A stretch of 64,000 nt of DNA from Aeromicrobium sp. Root344 (GTDB lineage Bacteria; Actinomycetota; Actinomycetes; Propionibacteriales; Nocardioidaceae), in contig NZ_LMDH01000001.1 of the NCBI RefSeq assembly GCF_001425755.1, forward strand, positions 2,514,167 to 2,578,166, read 5' to 3'. The position numbers and the translations under genes were made by a program. Under the pieces are notes generated by a model. That model was not told where the DNA came from. It did not search any database and saw nothing but the letters and a program-made list of their open reading frames with translations. Below are positions 40,586 to 50,052 of the stretch, in pieces. How positions within the stretch are numbered: position 1 is the first letter of the stretch; each line of letters opens with the position of its first letter.

Positions 40586-43500
40586 TCAGCGCCGCGACGT
40601 CAAGGACGCCTTGTCGTCGAGCGGCGTGACGCGGATGCGGTCGATGTTCGGTGCGAACTTCGAGCGCAACGGCTCTTCGTAGAGATCCGACGCGTACGTC
40701 TTGCCGTCGAAGTTCGGCAGCTCCTCGGACGAGAACCGGATCGTGTTCTTCCCCTTGACCAACGTCACCGGGAACGACAGCTCCCAGAAATTGTTCTGGT
40801 GGAAGCTGTGCGGGAACCACACCCGCTGCAGCGTGCCGCCGTTGACCTTCACGTCGGCGTGCCGGGCGAGCGGGTCGGGGTTGTAGTGGGTCGCGGGGGA
40901 CTGCTCCGGGTTGGAGTAGCGCACCGTGACCATGTCGACGCCGGCCTTGGCAGCCGTGACCTTGAACGTCAGGGTGTTCCCGTTGCCGGGAGCACCGCCG
41001 ATCCCGGTCACGGCCTTGCCGCCGCTCGCGAGCGAGAACGTGTCGGCCTTGGCCGTGCCGGCGATGGTCGCCGCTTCGGCCTCGTACGACGTCGTCGGCA
41101 GCGTGCCCTTCGACGGACGTACGCCCAGGCTGTCGACCGCGAGCGATCCTTCGTGCCCCGTGACGACGATCTTGTTGATCCCGCCGCGCAGGAACACCTT
41201 GGCCGCCGGGACCGGCCCGGTCACCGTGGCAAGCGTCTTGCCGTTGACGCTCCACCGGGCCGAGCCGTGTCCGGCAGCCTTGAGGCTGAGGGTCGACTCG
41301 CCGTCCTTGGCCGAGTAGACCCAGAACGTCGCGGAGCCCTGCTTGCCCAGCGGCACCACGCCCGAACCCGAGACGTGCGTGCGGTTGTAGACCGGCTTGG
41401 CGCCCTTGAGCACGGCGTTCTCAGCTTGGTAGACCGACGTCCTCGCCGCCGGGTTGGCCAGCGAGAGGTCCATCTTGTCGATGATCGCGTCGCCCTTGGT
41501 CGACTTGCTGCCGTCGAGGCTCTTGGCCGCCAGCGAGATCACATGGTCGCCTGCGGTCAGCTTCACCGTGGTGTCGCTGTGGTCCCAGACGCTCCACTTG
41601 TAGCCCAGCGGGAGGAACATCTCCTGCTCGGCCGCGCCGTCGACATTGAGGAACACGTTGGTCGGTCCTTGCTCGGCGACCAGGTCGTACGTGTTGAGCG
41701 AGTCGGCGAAGACGCTGAGGTCGTACGTGCCGGCCTTCGGCACCGAGACCTTGAAGCTGAGCACGCCGTCGGAGCCCGTCCGCAGGCCGCCGATGTCGTA
41801 CCCGCCGGAGGTGTAGAACTTGCTCACGTCGTTCGGCGAGCCCTCGGGACCGTTCTTGCTGTAGCCCCCTCCGGTGTACGTCGCGTCCTCGGCCTCGTAC
41901 GTCTTCTGCCAGAGCTTCGGCGCCTTGGACGGTGAGGTGGTGTCCTTGCCCGGCGTCAGGATGACCTGGTAGGCCGACGACTCCTTGAGCGCGGGCAGCT
42001 TGCCCTCGCCGAAGTCGAGCGCGACCGTGCCGCCCTTGACGGACGCGTCGTACTCGGCGACGGTCGCCGGCTGTGGCGAGTCACCCAGCTGTCCGGTCCA
42101 TGGGATCTCCTGGACCAGGACGTGCGCCTTGTTGCCGAACTTCTTGGCGTCGACGTGGTCGAACTCGACCGCGCTCTTGCCCGACGCGCCGCCGAGGATC
42201 GCCCGGGCCTGGCTCTTCGCCGGGTCGTACGTCGCGACGCCCTGCAGCGTGTAGTTGGCGTTGGGTCGCGGCGGGTTCACGGCGACCGTGTGGCCCGTCA
42301 TGTTGCCGTAGGCGTTGAGCAGCCACCACTGGCCGTTGCCGCGATTGGCCTGGACGGCGGAGTCGCTGAGGTTGCCGTCGATGTTCCAGTACGCGATGTC
42401 GGCATCGACCTTGGAGTCCTCGATCGCCGAGACCCACTGAATCATCTGACCGGGCACCGACGTGTGGTAGTTGAAGGCGTACTCGTCGATGTTGATCGGC
42501 AGCTTCTTGCCGGCGTACGCCGTGCCGTCGAACGCGGCGGCCTCCCAGGTGCGGTACTTCGCGACGTTGCTGCGGATGCTCGCGGGATTGCTGAGCTCGT
42601 GCCACGTCATGACGTCCGGGACGGTCTTGGCCGCGACGACGTGCTTGAGGTAGCCCTGGATCTGCGTGTAGAGCACGCTCGTGTTGGGGCCCGCGATCCT
42701 GGCGTCGGGCATCTTGCCCTTGATCAGGGCGTACACGTCGTCCCAGGCCTTGAAGTAGTCCGTGGGGTCGTCGAGCCAGCTGACCTTGTCGTAGCTCCAG
42801 TCGCCGGTGCCGAACATGTTGCCCTCGGGCTCGTTGAACGGCACGAACACCACGTGCTTCTGGTACGCCTTGGGCAGCGTCAGTACCTGGTCGACCTGGG
42901 TGGCGATCTTGGCCTTGAAGTCGTCCAGCTTGGCCTCAGGGGTGTCGCCGGGCCACTGGTACGGGAACCCGCGATAGATGTCGGTCATGTAGATGTAGGT
43001 GTCGCCGCCGGAGCTGTCGGCGAGGGGCTTCACGACGTCGAGCGCGTCCGCGCCCGGGTGCTGCTGGCCGTCCTGCGCCTTGGTCGCGACCGTGCGCAGG
43101 CGCATGCCCTCGAGCAGGTTGCTGGTGGGCACGCCCGCGCCGTACACGCCGTAGAGGGTGCCGGAGGCGCCGCCGTGGAACGCGCCGGTGTTCTTGCTGA
43201 GGTCGACCGTGAGCTGGTTGGGCTTGGTGACGGTGACCTCGGCCGTGATGTCCTGGCCGCCCGCGCTGCCGTGCACCGTGAACGTGCCCAGGGCCGCGTA
43301 CTTCGCCGGGTCGACGTCGTCCCACGTGGTCGGCACGTTGCGGTCGAACCCGTCGCTGTACGTCGCACGGATGTTGGCCGGCAGGCTCGGCGCCTCGCCG
43401 ATGTTGGTGCGGACGTCGAACGACGTGTCGGCCAGCTTGGTCAGGGTCGGCGGGGTGTCGACGAGCTGTGCGACCTGGTCGGCCGGCAGCGACGTGTCGT

Positions 43501-44248
43501 AGACCTGGAAGTCGTCGACGGCACCGCTGAACAGCGGATCGGCGCCGAACTGCGACTTGCCGATGTAGCCGCCACGCGTCGCGGAGCTGTTGAGCAGCTG
43601 TGCCGCCGTGACGTCGGTCGCCGCCTGGTCGACGTACGCGCCGTCGAGGTAGAGCGAGATGCGGTGCTTGGCCGTGTCGAGGGTGACCGTCACGGTCTTC
43701 CATGCGTCAGAGGGCAGCGCGGCATAGCCGGTCGTGTAGGACTCGTCGCCCGGCGGCGCGGCCTTGACGGCGGCACGCAGGTTGCCGTCGCCGTTGGTCG
43801 GCGCGGCGAACAGGTAGTGGCTGGTGTCCTGGCCGATGTCGAAGATGCGCTGCCACGAGCCGCCGGAGCCGTCCCACTTCACGCGGGCGGAGACCGTGAG
43901 GTCGGTGGCGCCGTCCAGCAGGTTCTTGGGCAGGTCGACGTACGCGCCGGTCGAGCTCTGCGAACCACCCGGCAGGTCGAGGGCCGAGTCGCCGGCCTCG
44001 GCACCCGGTACGGCCGACGCGGTCGCCTTGTTGACGACCGTGGCGTCGTGGCTGTGACCGCTGCGGTCGACGACCGTCCCGGTGGTGGCCGGGTCGCCGT
44101 CGAAGTCGTAGTGGGCGAGGAGATGCGCCGGATCCGGTTCGGCCGACGCCAGCGTGGCGTGAGCCGGTGCCGAGCCCAGGGTCATGGCGGCGAGCGCGCC
44201 TGCGGCGGTCACCGCGATTCCCCGTGCCCCCCGATTGAGATGTTTCAT
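40586..44248 (-). CDS. Large secreted multidomain glycoside hydrolase (LamG, Ig-like, clan-A catalytic, CBM6/35-like repeats)
   Basis: A 1,220-residue secreted enzyme. The signal peptide is at 1-31. A LamG/concanavalin-like domain (about 40-225) is followed by an Ig-like domain (about 230-300, TWDDVDPAKYAALGTFTVHG). A TIM-barrel region follows with the clan-A acid/base in VFVPFNEPEGNMF and the nucleophile in PINIDEYAFNYH, most like GH39-type enzymes. Three CBM6/35-like modules are seen toward the C-terminus (YEAEDATYTGGGY, VYQAENAVLKGAK, SYEAEAATIAG). It is the last gene of the GH31-GH127 operon. The start at 44248 has GGAG upstream. The exact substrate is unknown; arabinose- or xylose-containing plant glycans are plausible from GH127. 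Confidence 0.82.
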   Translation of the reverse strand: MKHLNRGARGIAVTAAGALAAMTLGSAPAHATLASAEPDPAHLLAHYDFDGDPATTGTVVDRSGHSHDATVVNKATASAVPGAEAGDSALDLPGGSQSSTGAYVDLPKNLLDGATDLTVSARVKWDGSGGSWQRIFDIGQDTSHYLFAAPTNGDGNLRAAVKAAPPGDESYTTGYAALPSDAWKTVTVTLDTAKHRISLYLDGAYVDQAATDVTAAQLLNSSATRGGYIGKSQFGADPLFSGAVDDFQVYDTSLPADQVAQLVDTPPTLTKLADTSFDVRTNIGEAPSLPANIRATYSDGFDRNVPTTWDDVDPAKYAALGTFTVHGSAGGQDITAEVTVTKPNQLTVDLSKNTGAFHGGASGTLYGVYGAGVPTSNLLEGMRLRTVATKAQDGQQHPGADALDVVKPLADSSGGDTYIYMTDIYRGFPYQWPGDTPEAKLDDFKAKIATQVDQVLTLPKAYQKHVVFVPFNEPEGNMFGTGDWSYDKVSWLDDPTDYFKAWDDVYALIKGKMPDARIAGPNTSVLYTQIQGYLKHVVAAKTVPDVMTWHELSNPASIRSNVAKYRTWEAAAFDGTAYAGKKLPINIDEYAFNYHTSVPGQMIQWVSAIEDSKVDADIAYWNIDGNLSDSAVQANRGNGQWWLLNAYGNMTGHTVAVNPPRPNANYTLQGVATYDPAKSQARAILGGASGKSAVEFDHVDAKKFGNKAHVLVQEIPWTGQLGDSPQPATVAEYDASVKGGTVALDFGEGKLPALKESSAYQVILTPGKDTTSPSKAPKLWQKTYEAEDATYTGGGYSKNGPEGSPNDVSKFYTSGGYDIGGLRTGSDGVLSFKVSVPKAGTYDLSVFADSLNTYDLVAEQGPTNVFLNVDGAAEQEMFLPLGYKWSVWDHSDTTVKLTAGDHVISLAAKSLDGSKSTKGDAIIDKMDLSLANPAARTSVYQAENAVLKGAKPVYNRTHVSGSGVVPLGKQGSATFWVYSAKDGESTLSLKAAGHGSARWSVNGKTLATVTGPVPAAKVFLRGGINKIVVTGHEGSLAVDSLGVRPSKGTLPTTSYEAEAATIAGTAKADTFSLASGGKAVTGIGGAPGNGNTLTFKVTAAKAGVDMVTVRYSNPEQSPATHYNPDPLARHADVKVNGGTLQRVWFPHSFHQNNFWELSFPVTLVKGKNTIRFSSEELPNFDGKTYASDLYEEPLRSKFAPNIDRIRVTPLDDKASLTSRR

Positions 44249-44250
44249 GG

Positions 44251-46215
44251 TTACTCCATTCCTGTTGTCAACCGTTGAAAACTGTCCGGCTCCTGGTCGC
44301 CGGCGTGGGCCGGTGTCCAGACCCGCATGGTGGAGGGCCCTCGATTGGCCCACTGGTGGTACGGCCGGAACGTCGCGACCGAGGGATCGTCGAGCGGTGC
44401 CCGGTCGACCGGGAGCTCGTCGCCGTACGGGAGCTCGCCGTCGGGCACGGTCACCTTGGTGAGCTGCACCGGCACGGTGGCGCCGCCACCCTCGGCGGCA
44501 ACGACGCCCGCCGGGTCGACCGCGATGTCGTTGACCGTGACCCCGTCGGGCAGGTCGACGTCCTCGACGGCGAGGACGAAGGGTCCGCGCTCGAGCGCGA
44601 CCTGGCCCCGGACTGCGTCGATGCGTGGATCGGGATGGGTGACACGGGGCGGCATCGGCAGCTGGAGGACGTACGGGCTGCCGGCGGGTCGAGGGCCCTT
44701 GATGACGACGGCGTCACCGGTGACCTCGACCTGCTCGAGCCCGTCCGACAGCACGGCGGTGCCGCGCGCCCAGGCCGGTATCCGCAGGCTCACCGAGGTG
44801 CCGGCGTCGAGGTCGCGCAGCAGCGTCACGGACACCGACGGCTCGTACGGATATCCGGTGCGCACCTGCACGGCGACCTCCGCGCCGCCGGCGAGCTGCG
44901 CCTCGATCGTCATGTCGCCGTACTGGTGGAGGTGCAGCGCATGGTCCGACGTGCTGGCGAAGTAGAGGCCGACGTTCGCGAGTGTCCGGGCCACGTTGGT
45001 GGGGCAGCAGGACACCTCGAACCACGGCGCTCGCAGGCTCGCAAGGGCCCGGGCGCTGTGACGGTCCTCGTCCGGCACGGTCCCGGCGACCCGCTGGTGG
45101 AGCGTGTTGACGTAGAAGAACGCCTTGCCGTCGGCGCGCGGCGAGCTGATGACGTTGTTGTAGAGGGTGCGCTCGATCAGGTCGGCATGCCGGGGATCAC
45201 CGGTCGCGAGGAGGAGGCGCCAGCTGAGCATGACCGATGCGATGCCGGCACACGTCTCGGCGTACGCGCGGTCGGGCGGCAGCTCGAAGTCCTCGCCGAA
45301 CGCCTCGTCCTGGTGGTGCGCACCCATGCCGCCGGTCAGGTACGTCCGGCGGGCCACGGTGTGCTCCCACTGGCGACTGACCGCCTCGAGCAGCTGCTCG
45401 TCGTCATCCTCGACCGCCACGTCCACGGCGCCGGCCGCGAGGTAGAGCGCTCGTACGGCGTGACCCCGCAGGGTGTCGGCGTCACGGACCGGGACGTCGT
45501 CCTGGAAGTACGCCGCGCCGAACTCGATCTCGCCGAGCGTGCCGTGGCCGCGCCGGTCGACGAAGCAGCGGGCCAGCTCGAGCAGCTCGCCGGTCGAGCC
45601 CGTCGAGCCGGTCGAGGGGGTCGAGCCGGTCGAAGCCAGCGCCCGGTGCAGCTCGACCAGGGCCAGCTCGATCTCCGGGTGCCCGCACACGGCGTTGCGG
45701 CCGGCCGGCCCGAACTCCGCGTGGACGTGGTCGGCCAGCGTGAGCGCGACCCGCGGCAGGTCGCTCTCGATCCCGGCACGGAGCGCGGCCGCAGCGGCCT
45801 GGAACAGGTGACCGAAGCAGTAGAGCTCGTGCCCCCACTCGAGGTCGGAGTAGCGGGCTCGCTGGCCGGGATGCCCGAACGCCGTGTGGAGATAGCCGTC
45901 GTCGTCCTGGGCCGCGGCGACCCGCGCGACGAGGTCCTTGTACTGCGTCGACAGGCCGGGCTCCGGCGCCCGACGCAGCTCCCAGGCCATGGCCTCGAGC
46001 AGCTTGTAGACCTCGGAGTCGACGAACTCGACGCCGGCGTGGGCGTACGGGCCCCCTCGCGCGACCGCGTCGAAGTTGCCGGCCCAGCCGATCCGCTCCA
46101 CCCAGTGCAGGCAGTGCTGGATGATCGCGCGCTGGTTGAGCTCCTGGTAGTCGCCCCAGAAGCCACCGTCGATCGTCAGCTCGTGCGGCTCGAGCGGACG
46201 CAGTGGTGTCGTCAC
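44251..46215 (-). CDS. GH127-family beta-L-arabinofuranosidase-like protein
   Basis: A 654-residue GH127 enzyme. The N-terminus (IDGGFWGDYQELNQRAIIQH) and the all-alpha barrel carry family motifs SDLEWGHELYCFGHLFQAA, TYLTGGMGAHHQDEAFGEDF and EVSCCPTNVARTL. The cysteines of SCCPTN and an upstream glutamate form the zinc-linked active site known for GH127 (catalytic cysteine nucleophile). No signal peptide, so it acts on imported sugars. The GTG start overlaps the GH31 stop by 4 bp. A Ser/Thr/Gly repeat (STGSTPSTGSTGSTG, near 45591-45638) is inserted in the barrel and looks like a slippage expansion. Confidence 0.9.
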   Translation of the reverse strand: MTTPLRPLEPHELTIDGGFWGDYQELNQRAIIQHCLHWVERIGWAGNFDAVARGGPYAHAGVEFVDSEVYKLLEAMAWELRRAPEPGLSTQYKDLVARVAAAQDDDGYLHTAFGHPGQRARYSDLEWGHELYCFGHLFQAAAAALRAGIESDLPRVALTLADHVHAEFGPAGRNAVCGHPEIELALVELHRALASTGSTPSTGSTGSTGELLELARCFVDRRGHGTLGEIEFGAAYFQDDVPVRDADTLRGHAVRALYLAAGAVDVAVEDDDEQLLEAVSRQWEHTVARRTYLTGGMGAHHQDEAFGEDFELPPDRAYAETCAGIASVMLSWRLLLATGDPRHADLIERTLYNNVISSPRADGKAFFYVNTLHQRVAGTVPDEDRHSARALASLRAPWFEVSCCPTNVARTLANVGLYFASTSDHALHLHQYGDMTIEAQLAGGAEVAVQVRTGYPYEPSVSVTLLRDLDAGTSVSLRIPAWARGTAVLSDGLEQVEVTGDAVVIKGPRPAGSPYVLQLPMPPRVTHPDPRIDAVRGQVALERGPFVLAVEDVDLPDGVTVNDIAVDPAGVVAAEGGGATVPVQLTKVTVPDGELPYGDELPVDRAPLDDPSVATFRPYHQWANRGPSTMRVWTPAHAGDQEPDSFQRLTTGME

Positions 46216-48218
46216 ATGCTCTCCAGCACGGCCGAGCCGTCGACGACGAAGACCGGGATCGAGCTGAGCGGCGCGTCGGCGACGTGCGTCGACCCGCCGT
46301 CGAGCACCTCGCGCGTACGGACATCGACCCAGCGGTGGCCCGCGGGCAGGTAGACCTCGCGTGACGTCGCACCCGGCTCCGTCACCGGCGCGACGAGGAT
46401 CGAGTCGCCGAACATGAACTCGTCCTCGACGCCCCACGCCTGCGGGTCGTCGGGGTGGTCGACGAACAGGGGTCGCATGGGCGGCAAGCCGGTCGCCGAG
46501 GCGATCGCCATGTGGTCGTGGATGTAGGGCCGCAGGCGCTCGCGCAGCCGCAGGACGTCCGAGATGATCCCGTACGCCTCGTCGCCGAAGGCCCAGACCT
46601 CGTTGGGCCCGCCGGTCTGGGCGTAGCTGGTGGGCGTACGCGGGTCGCGGTCGCCGTGCAGGCGGAACAGCGGGCAGAACACGCCGAACTGGAACCAGCG
46701 GACCATGAGCTCCTGGTACGCCGGGTCGCTCGCGTCGCCGCCGTGGAACCCGCCGATGTCGGTCGTCCACCACGGGATGCCGGAGATCGCGATGTTGAGC
46801 CCGGCGCGCACCTGTTGGGTCAGCGAGAGCCACGTGGCCGGGATGTCGCCGGACCACACCGCCGCGCCGTATCGCTGCGAGCCGGCCCACGCCGAGCGAC
46901 ACAGCAGGACCGTGGGCTCCTGCCCGGCCGAGGCCATCCCTTCGGCGAACATCCTGGCGTTGTCCCGTGGATAGATGTTGGCGACCTCGGCGCCGGGCCC
47001 GGCGAACAGGACGAGGTTGGCCGGGTGCGCCGGGTTGAGCTCGGGCTCGCACGCGTCGAGCCAGAAGACGCGGATGCCGAGGTCGAGGTAGTTCTGCTTG
47101 ACCAGGCCCCAGACGTACGCCCTGGTCTCCGGGTTCGTGGGGTCGTAGAACGCCAACGGCAGGGGAGTGGTCATGCCCTTGTCCTGGATCGTCTGGTGGA
47201 ACTCGACGCCCTGGTCGGACCCCACGAGCAGTCCACCGTCGCGATAGTCGGCGAAGTTCTCCGACAGTGGCGAGACCGTCGGCCAGATCGACACCATCAG
47301 CTCGATGCCCATGCCGGCCAGCTCGTCGACCATGGCCCGGGGGTCGGGCCACTCGGCCTCGTCGAAGCGGTAGTCGCCCATCGCCGACCAGTGGAAGTAG
47401 TCCGTCACGATGACCGACATCGGCAGCTCGCGCCGGCGGTGCTCGCGGGCGACGCCCATCAGCTCGTCCTGGTCGAGGTAGCGCAGCTTGCTCTGCCAGA
47501 AACCGCTCGCCCAGCCGGGCAGGTCGGGGACGTGCCCGGTCGCGTCGGCGTACCTGCCGAGGATGTCGGCTGGCGTCGGTGCCGCGGTGAACCAGTAGTC
47601 GAGGCCGCGCGCCTGCGTGGCGGTCCAACGGGTGACGTCGTCGTTGAACTCCGCGCGCCCGATGCCCGGCATGTTCCACAGCAGGCCGTAGCCGCGGCTG
47701 GACAGCACGAACGGGATGTTGACCTCGGCGTTGCGCTGGACGAGGTCGAGTGACAGCCCCTTGAGGTCGAGCCGCCCGTGGGTGCGTTGGCCCATGCCGT
47801 AGAGGCGCTCGCCCGGATATGCCTGAAACTGCTGGTGGATCTCGTACGCTCCGGCGCGGTTGCCCTGGAACACCCGTGCGCCGGGCATCCAGAAGTGCTC
47901 GCGGCTCTCGGCCAGCAGCTCCTCGCCGGTGCTGGTCCGCAGGAACCGGACGAGGGGCTCGGGGTATGCCTGCTCCCTCGCGAACGTGACCTCGACCGTC
48001 ACCTCGCCGTGGATCAGCTGGGCGAGGTCGCCCTCGATCTTGATGACCGGGTCCTGCGTGCCCTCGGGCACGTCGTCGAGGGCGCCGACCGAGCTCGTGG
48101 GGATCGAGAACTGCGCCGCGCGGACGCGGACGGAGTCCTGCCCCCACGCCTCGATGCGCAGACGTTCGTGACGGTGCTGGACCTCGAGGGCGGATCCGGC
48201 GGTGCGGAACATGTTCAT
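46212..48218 (-). CDS. GH31-family alpha-glycosidase (alpha-xylosidase-like)
   Basis: A 668-residue GH31 enzyme. The nucleophile lies in VFWLDACEPE and the acid/base in AAVWSGDIPATWLSL. PGWASGFWQSKLRYLDQDEL and VTDYFHWSAMGDYRFDEAEW are typical of the YicI-like branch, which removes alpha-xylosyl or related caps. LFRLHGDRDPRTP is also conserved. No signal peptide, so it is cytoplasmic and works after uptake. It follows the permease gene with a 33-bp gap and overlaps the GH127 gene by 4 bp. Confidence 0.92.
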   Translation of the reverse strand: MNMFRTAGSALEVQHRHERLRIEAWGQDSVRVRAAQFSIPTSSVGALDDVPEGTQDPVIKIEGDLAQLIHGEVTVEVTFAREQAYPEPLVRFLRTSTGEELLAESREHFWMPGARVFQGNRAGAYEIHQQFQAYPGERLYGMGQRTHGRLDLKGLSLDLVQRNAEVNIPFVLSSRGYGLLWNMPGIGRAEFNDDVTRWTATQARGLDYWFTAAPTPADILGRYADATGHVPDLPGWASGFWQSKLRYLDQDELMGVAREHRRRELPMSVIVTDYFHWSAMGDYRFDEAEWPDPRAMVDELAGMGIELMVSIWPTVSPLSENFADYRDGGLLVGSDQGVEFHQTIQDKGMTTPLPLAFYDPTNPETRAYVWGLVKQNYLDLGIRVFWLDACEPELNPAHPANLVLFAGPGAEVANIYPRDNARMFAEGMASAGQEPTVLLCRSAWAGSQRYGAAVWSGDIPATWLSLTQQVRAGLNIAISGIPWWTTDIGGFHGGDASDPAYQELMVRWFQFGVFCPLFRLHGDRDPRTPTSYAQTGGPNEVWAFGDEAYGIISDVLRLRERLRPYIHDHMAIASATGLPPMRPLFVDHPDDPQAWGVEDEFMFGDSILVAPVTEPGATSREVYLPAGHRWVDVRTREVLDGGSTHVADAPLSSIPVFVVDGSAVLESM

Positions 48219-48251
48219 ACGGGTGGAGCTCCTTGGGGAATGCGGGTTGGG

Positions 48252-49070
48252 TCAGTCCTTGACGGCGCCGGCGGTGACGCCGGCCGCGACGTAGCGCTGG
48301 GCGACGACGAGCAGGAAGGCAGCGGGGATCGAGGCGACGACGGCGGTCGCCATGATCGAGTTCCACTCCTGGTTGTTGTTGCCGATGTACTTGTAGATGC
48401 CGAGGGTGATGGGCTGCATCGAGCCGCCGCTGTTGAGCGTGCTGGCGAAGATGAAGTCCGACCAGCCCCACAGGAACGCGAACAGCGAGACCGTCACGAC
48501 GGGGTTGCGGCTCACGGGCAGCACGATCGACGTGAACGTGCGCCAGCTGCCGGCACCGTCGAGCTTGGCCGCCTGCATCAGCTCGTCGGGGATGCCGGAC
48601 ATGAACGCCGTGAAGATCAGCACGCCGAACGGCACCGCGAGCGTCGAGTCGGCGATGATCAGGCCCCACCAGGTGTTGATGATCCCGACGTTCAGGAAGA
48701 TGGAGTAGAACCCCATCGCCATGATGATCCCGGGGATCATCTGGGCCATCAGCAGGATGAACGTGAGGGACTTGCCGCCGGTCGGGCGCAGCTTGGCCAG
48801 CGAGTACGCCGCCGGCGCCGACACCGCGAGGGTCAGGGCGACCGTGCCGATGCCGATGGCCAGGCTCGTGCCGAGGTAGGGCAGCTGGTCCCTGAGCACG
48901 GCGCGGTAGCCGCTGAACGTCGGGTGCAGCGGGAAGAGGTAGGGCGGGTCGCGGCGCATGTCGCCGGTGCGCATGAGCGAGACGTTGACCATCCAGTAGA
49001 CCGGGAACAGCATCAGTGCGGTCAGCACGATCCCGATGACGGTCCTGGAGGTGCTCCTCGTGGCGTTCAT
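48252..49070 (-). CDS. Carbohydrate ABC transporter permease, MalG-type
   Basis: A 272-residue permease with six membrane spans. The EAA loop is DELMQAAKLDGAGSWRTFTSIVLP, which contacts the ATPase. It forms a heterodimer with the MalF-type subunit encoded just upstream (4-bp overlap). No ATPase gene is in this operon, so the importer probably uses a shared MsiK-type ATPase, as is usual in actinobacteria. Confidence 0.93.
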   Translation of the reverse strand: MNATRSTSRTVIGIVLTALMLFPVYWMVNVSLMRTGDMRRDPPYLFPLHPTFSGYRAVLRDQLPYLGTSLAIGIGTVALTLAVSAPAAYSLAKLRPTGGKSLTFILLMAQMIPGIIMAMGFYSIFLNVGIINTWWGLIIADSTLAVPFGVLIFTAFMSGIPDELMQAAKLDGAGSWRTFTSIVLPVSRNPVVTVSLFAFLWGWSDFIFASTLNSGGSMQPITLGIYKYIGNNNQEWNSIMATAVVASIPAAFLLVVAQRYVAAGVTAGAVKD

Positions 49071-50023
49071 CGGTCGGCCTCGACCCGTTGGAAGCGGATG
49101 TAGAGCAGGCCGAACGCCAGCGCCACGACGATCAGGAGGTTGCCGACCGCCGCCCCGGGCCCGAAGTGGGGGAGCAGTGATCCGAAGCCGAGCTGGTACG
49201 ACCAGGTGGACAGCGTCGTCGAGGAGGTGCCGGGCCCGCCCCGCGTCATGATCCAGATGATGTCGAAGACCTTGAGCGTGTAGACGAAGCCCAGCAGCAG
49301 GGTGATCGCCGAGACCGGCTTGAGCAGTGGCAACGTGACGTGCCGGAACGTCTGCCAGCCGCTCGCGCCGTCGAGCGAGGCCGCCTCGAAGAGGTTGTCG
49401 GGGATGTTCTGCAGGCCGCTGTACAAGATGACCAGGTTGAACGGGATGCCGATCCAGACGTTGGCGATGATCACCGCGACGAGTGACCAGGTCGGCGACG
49501 TCAGCCAGTTGATGTCCGGCAGCCCGAACGCGTTGAGCGCGGTGTTGACGACGCCCGAGTCGCTGTTGAGCATCCACGACCAGGTCGATGCCGAGACGAT
49601 CATCGGCAGCAGCCACGGCACCAGGAACAGTGCGCGCAGGGTCGACGAGAGCCGGAAGTTGTTGTTGAAGAACACCGCGAGCGCGAGCCCGATGCCGTAC
49701 TGGAAGGCGATCGAGACGATCGTGAAGATCGCGGTGTGGATCACCGCCGGGCCGAACGTGGGATCGGCGAACACCTCGCGGAAGTTGTCGAGCCCGATGA
49801 ACGGGGCGTCGCCGGAGACGAACGACCTCACGGTGTAGTCGCGCAGGCTGAGCTCGAGGTTGCGGTACAGGGGATACGCGTAGAACGCGATCAGGTAGAC
49901 GACGACCGGGACGAGATAGGCCCAGGCGACCAGGCGGGGAAGGCGAGGGCGGGGACGGCGCCCCCGCGCCGAGACCTGGGTCTCGACGCGGGGCGCCAGC
50001 GGCGCCGTTCTGGTGTTGCTCAT
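49067..50023 (-). CDS. Carbohydrate ABC transporter permease, MalF-type
   Basis: A 318-residue permease. The proline/arginine-rich N-terminus precedes six spans. LYRNLELSLRDYTVRSF and WTWMLN-like WSWMLNSDSGVVN are typical of MalF/UgpA subunits. The EAA loop is DNLFEAASLDGASGWQTFRH. Its stop overlaps the MalG-type start by 4 bp. It follows the binding-protein gene with a 29-bp gap on the same strand. Confidence 0.93.
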   Translation of the reverse strand: MSNTRTAPLAPRVETQVSARGRRPRPRLPRLVAWAYLVPVVVYLIAFYAYPLYRNLELSLRDYTVRSFVSGDAPFIGLDNFREVFADPTFGPAVIHTAIFTIVSIAFQYGIGLALAVFFNNNFRLSSTLRALFLVPWLLPMIVSASTWSWMLNSDSGVVNTALNAFGLPDINWLTSPTWSLVAVIIANVWIGIPFNLVILYSGLQNIPDNLFEAASLDGASGWQTFRHVTLPLLKPVSAITLLLGFVYTLKVFDIIWIMTRGGPGTSSTTLSTWSYQLGFGSLLPHFGPGAAVGNLLIVVALAFGLLYIRFQRVEADR

Positions 50024-50052
50024 GGTGAAGCTCCAGTCCGGTGGTGTGCGGG

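Noticed and set aside
42122..44278. Long plus-strand frame opposite the secreted hydrolase
   Set aside because: The opposite strand encodes a clear signal peptide, LamG and catalytic motifs; the plus-strand translation is compositionally biased with no recognisable domain.
45591..45638. CRISPR or VNTR array
   Set aside because: Only a few imperfect 9-15-bp units in frame within a coding gene; no spacers.
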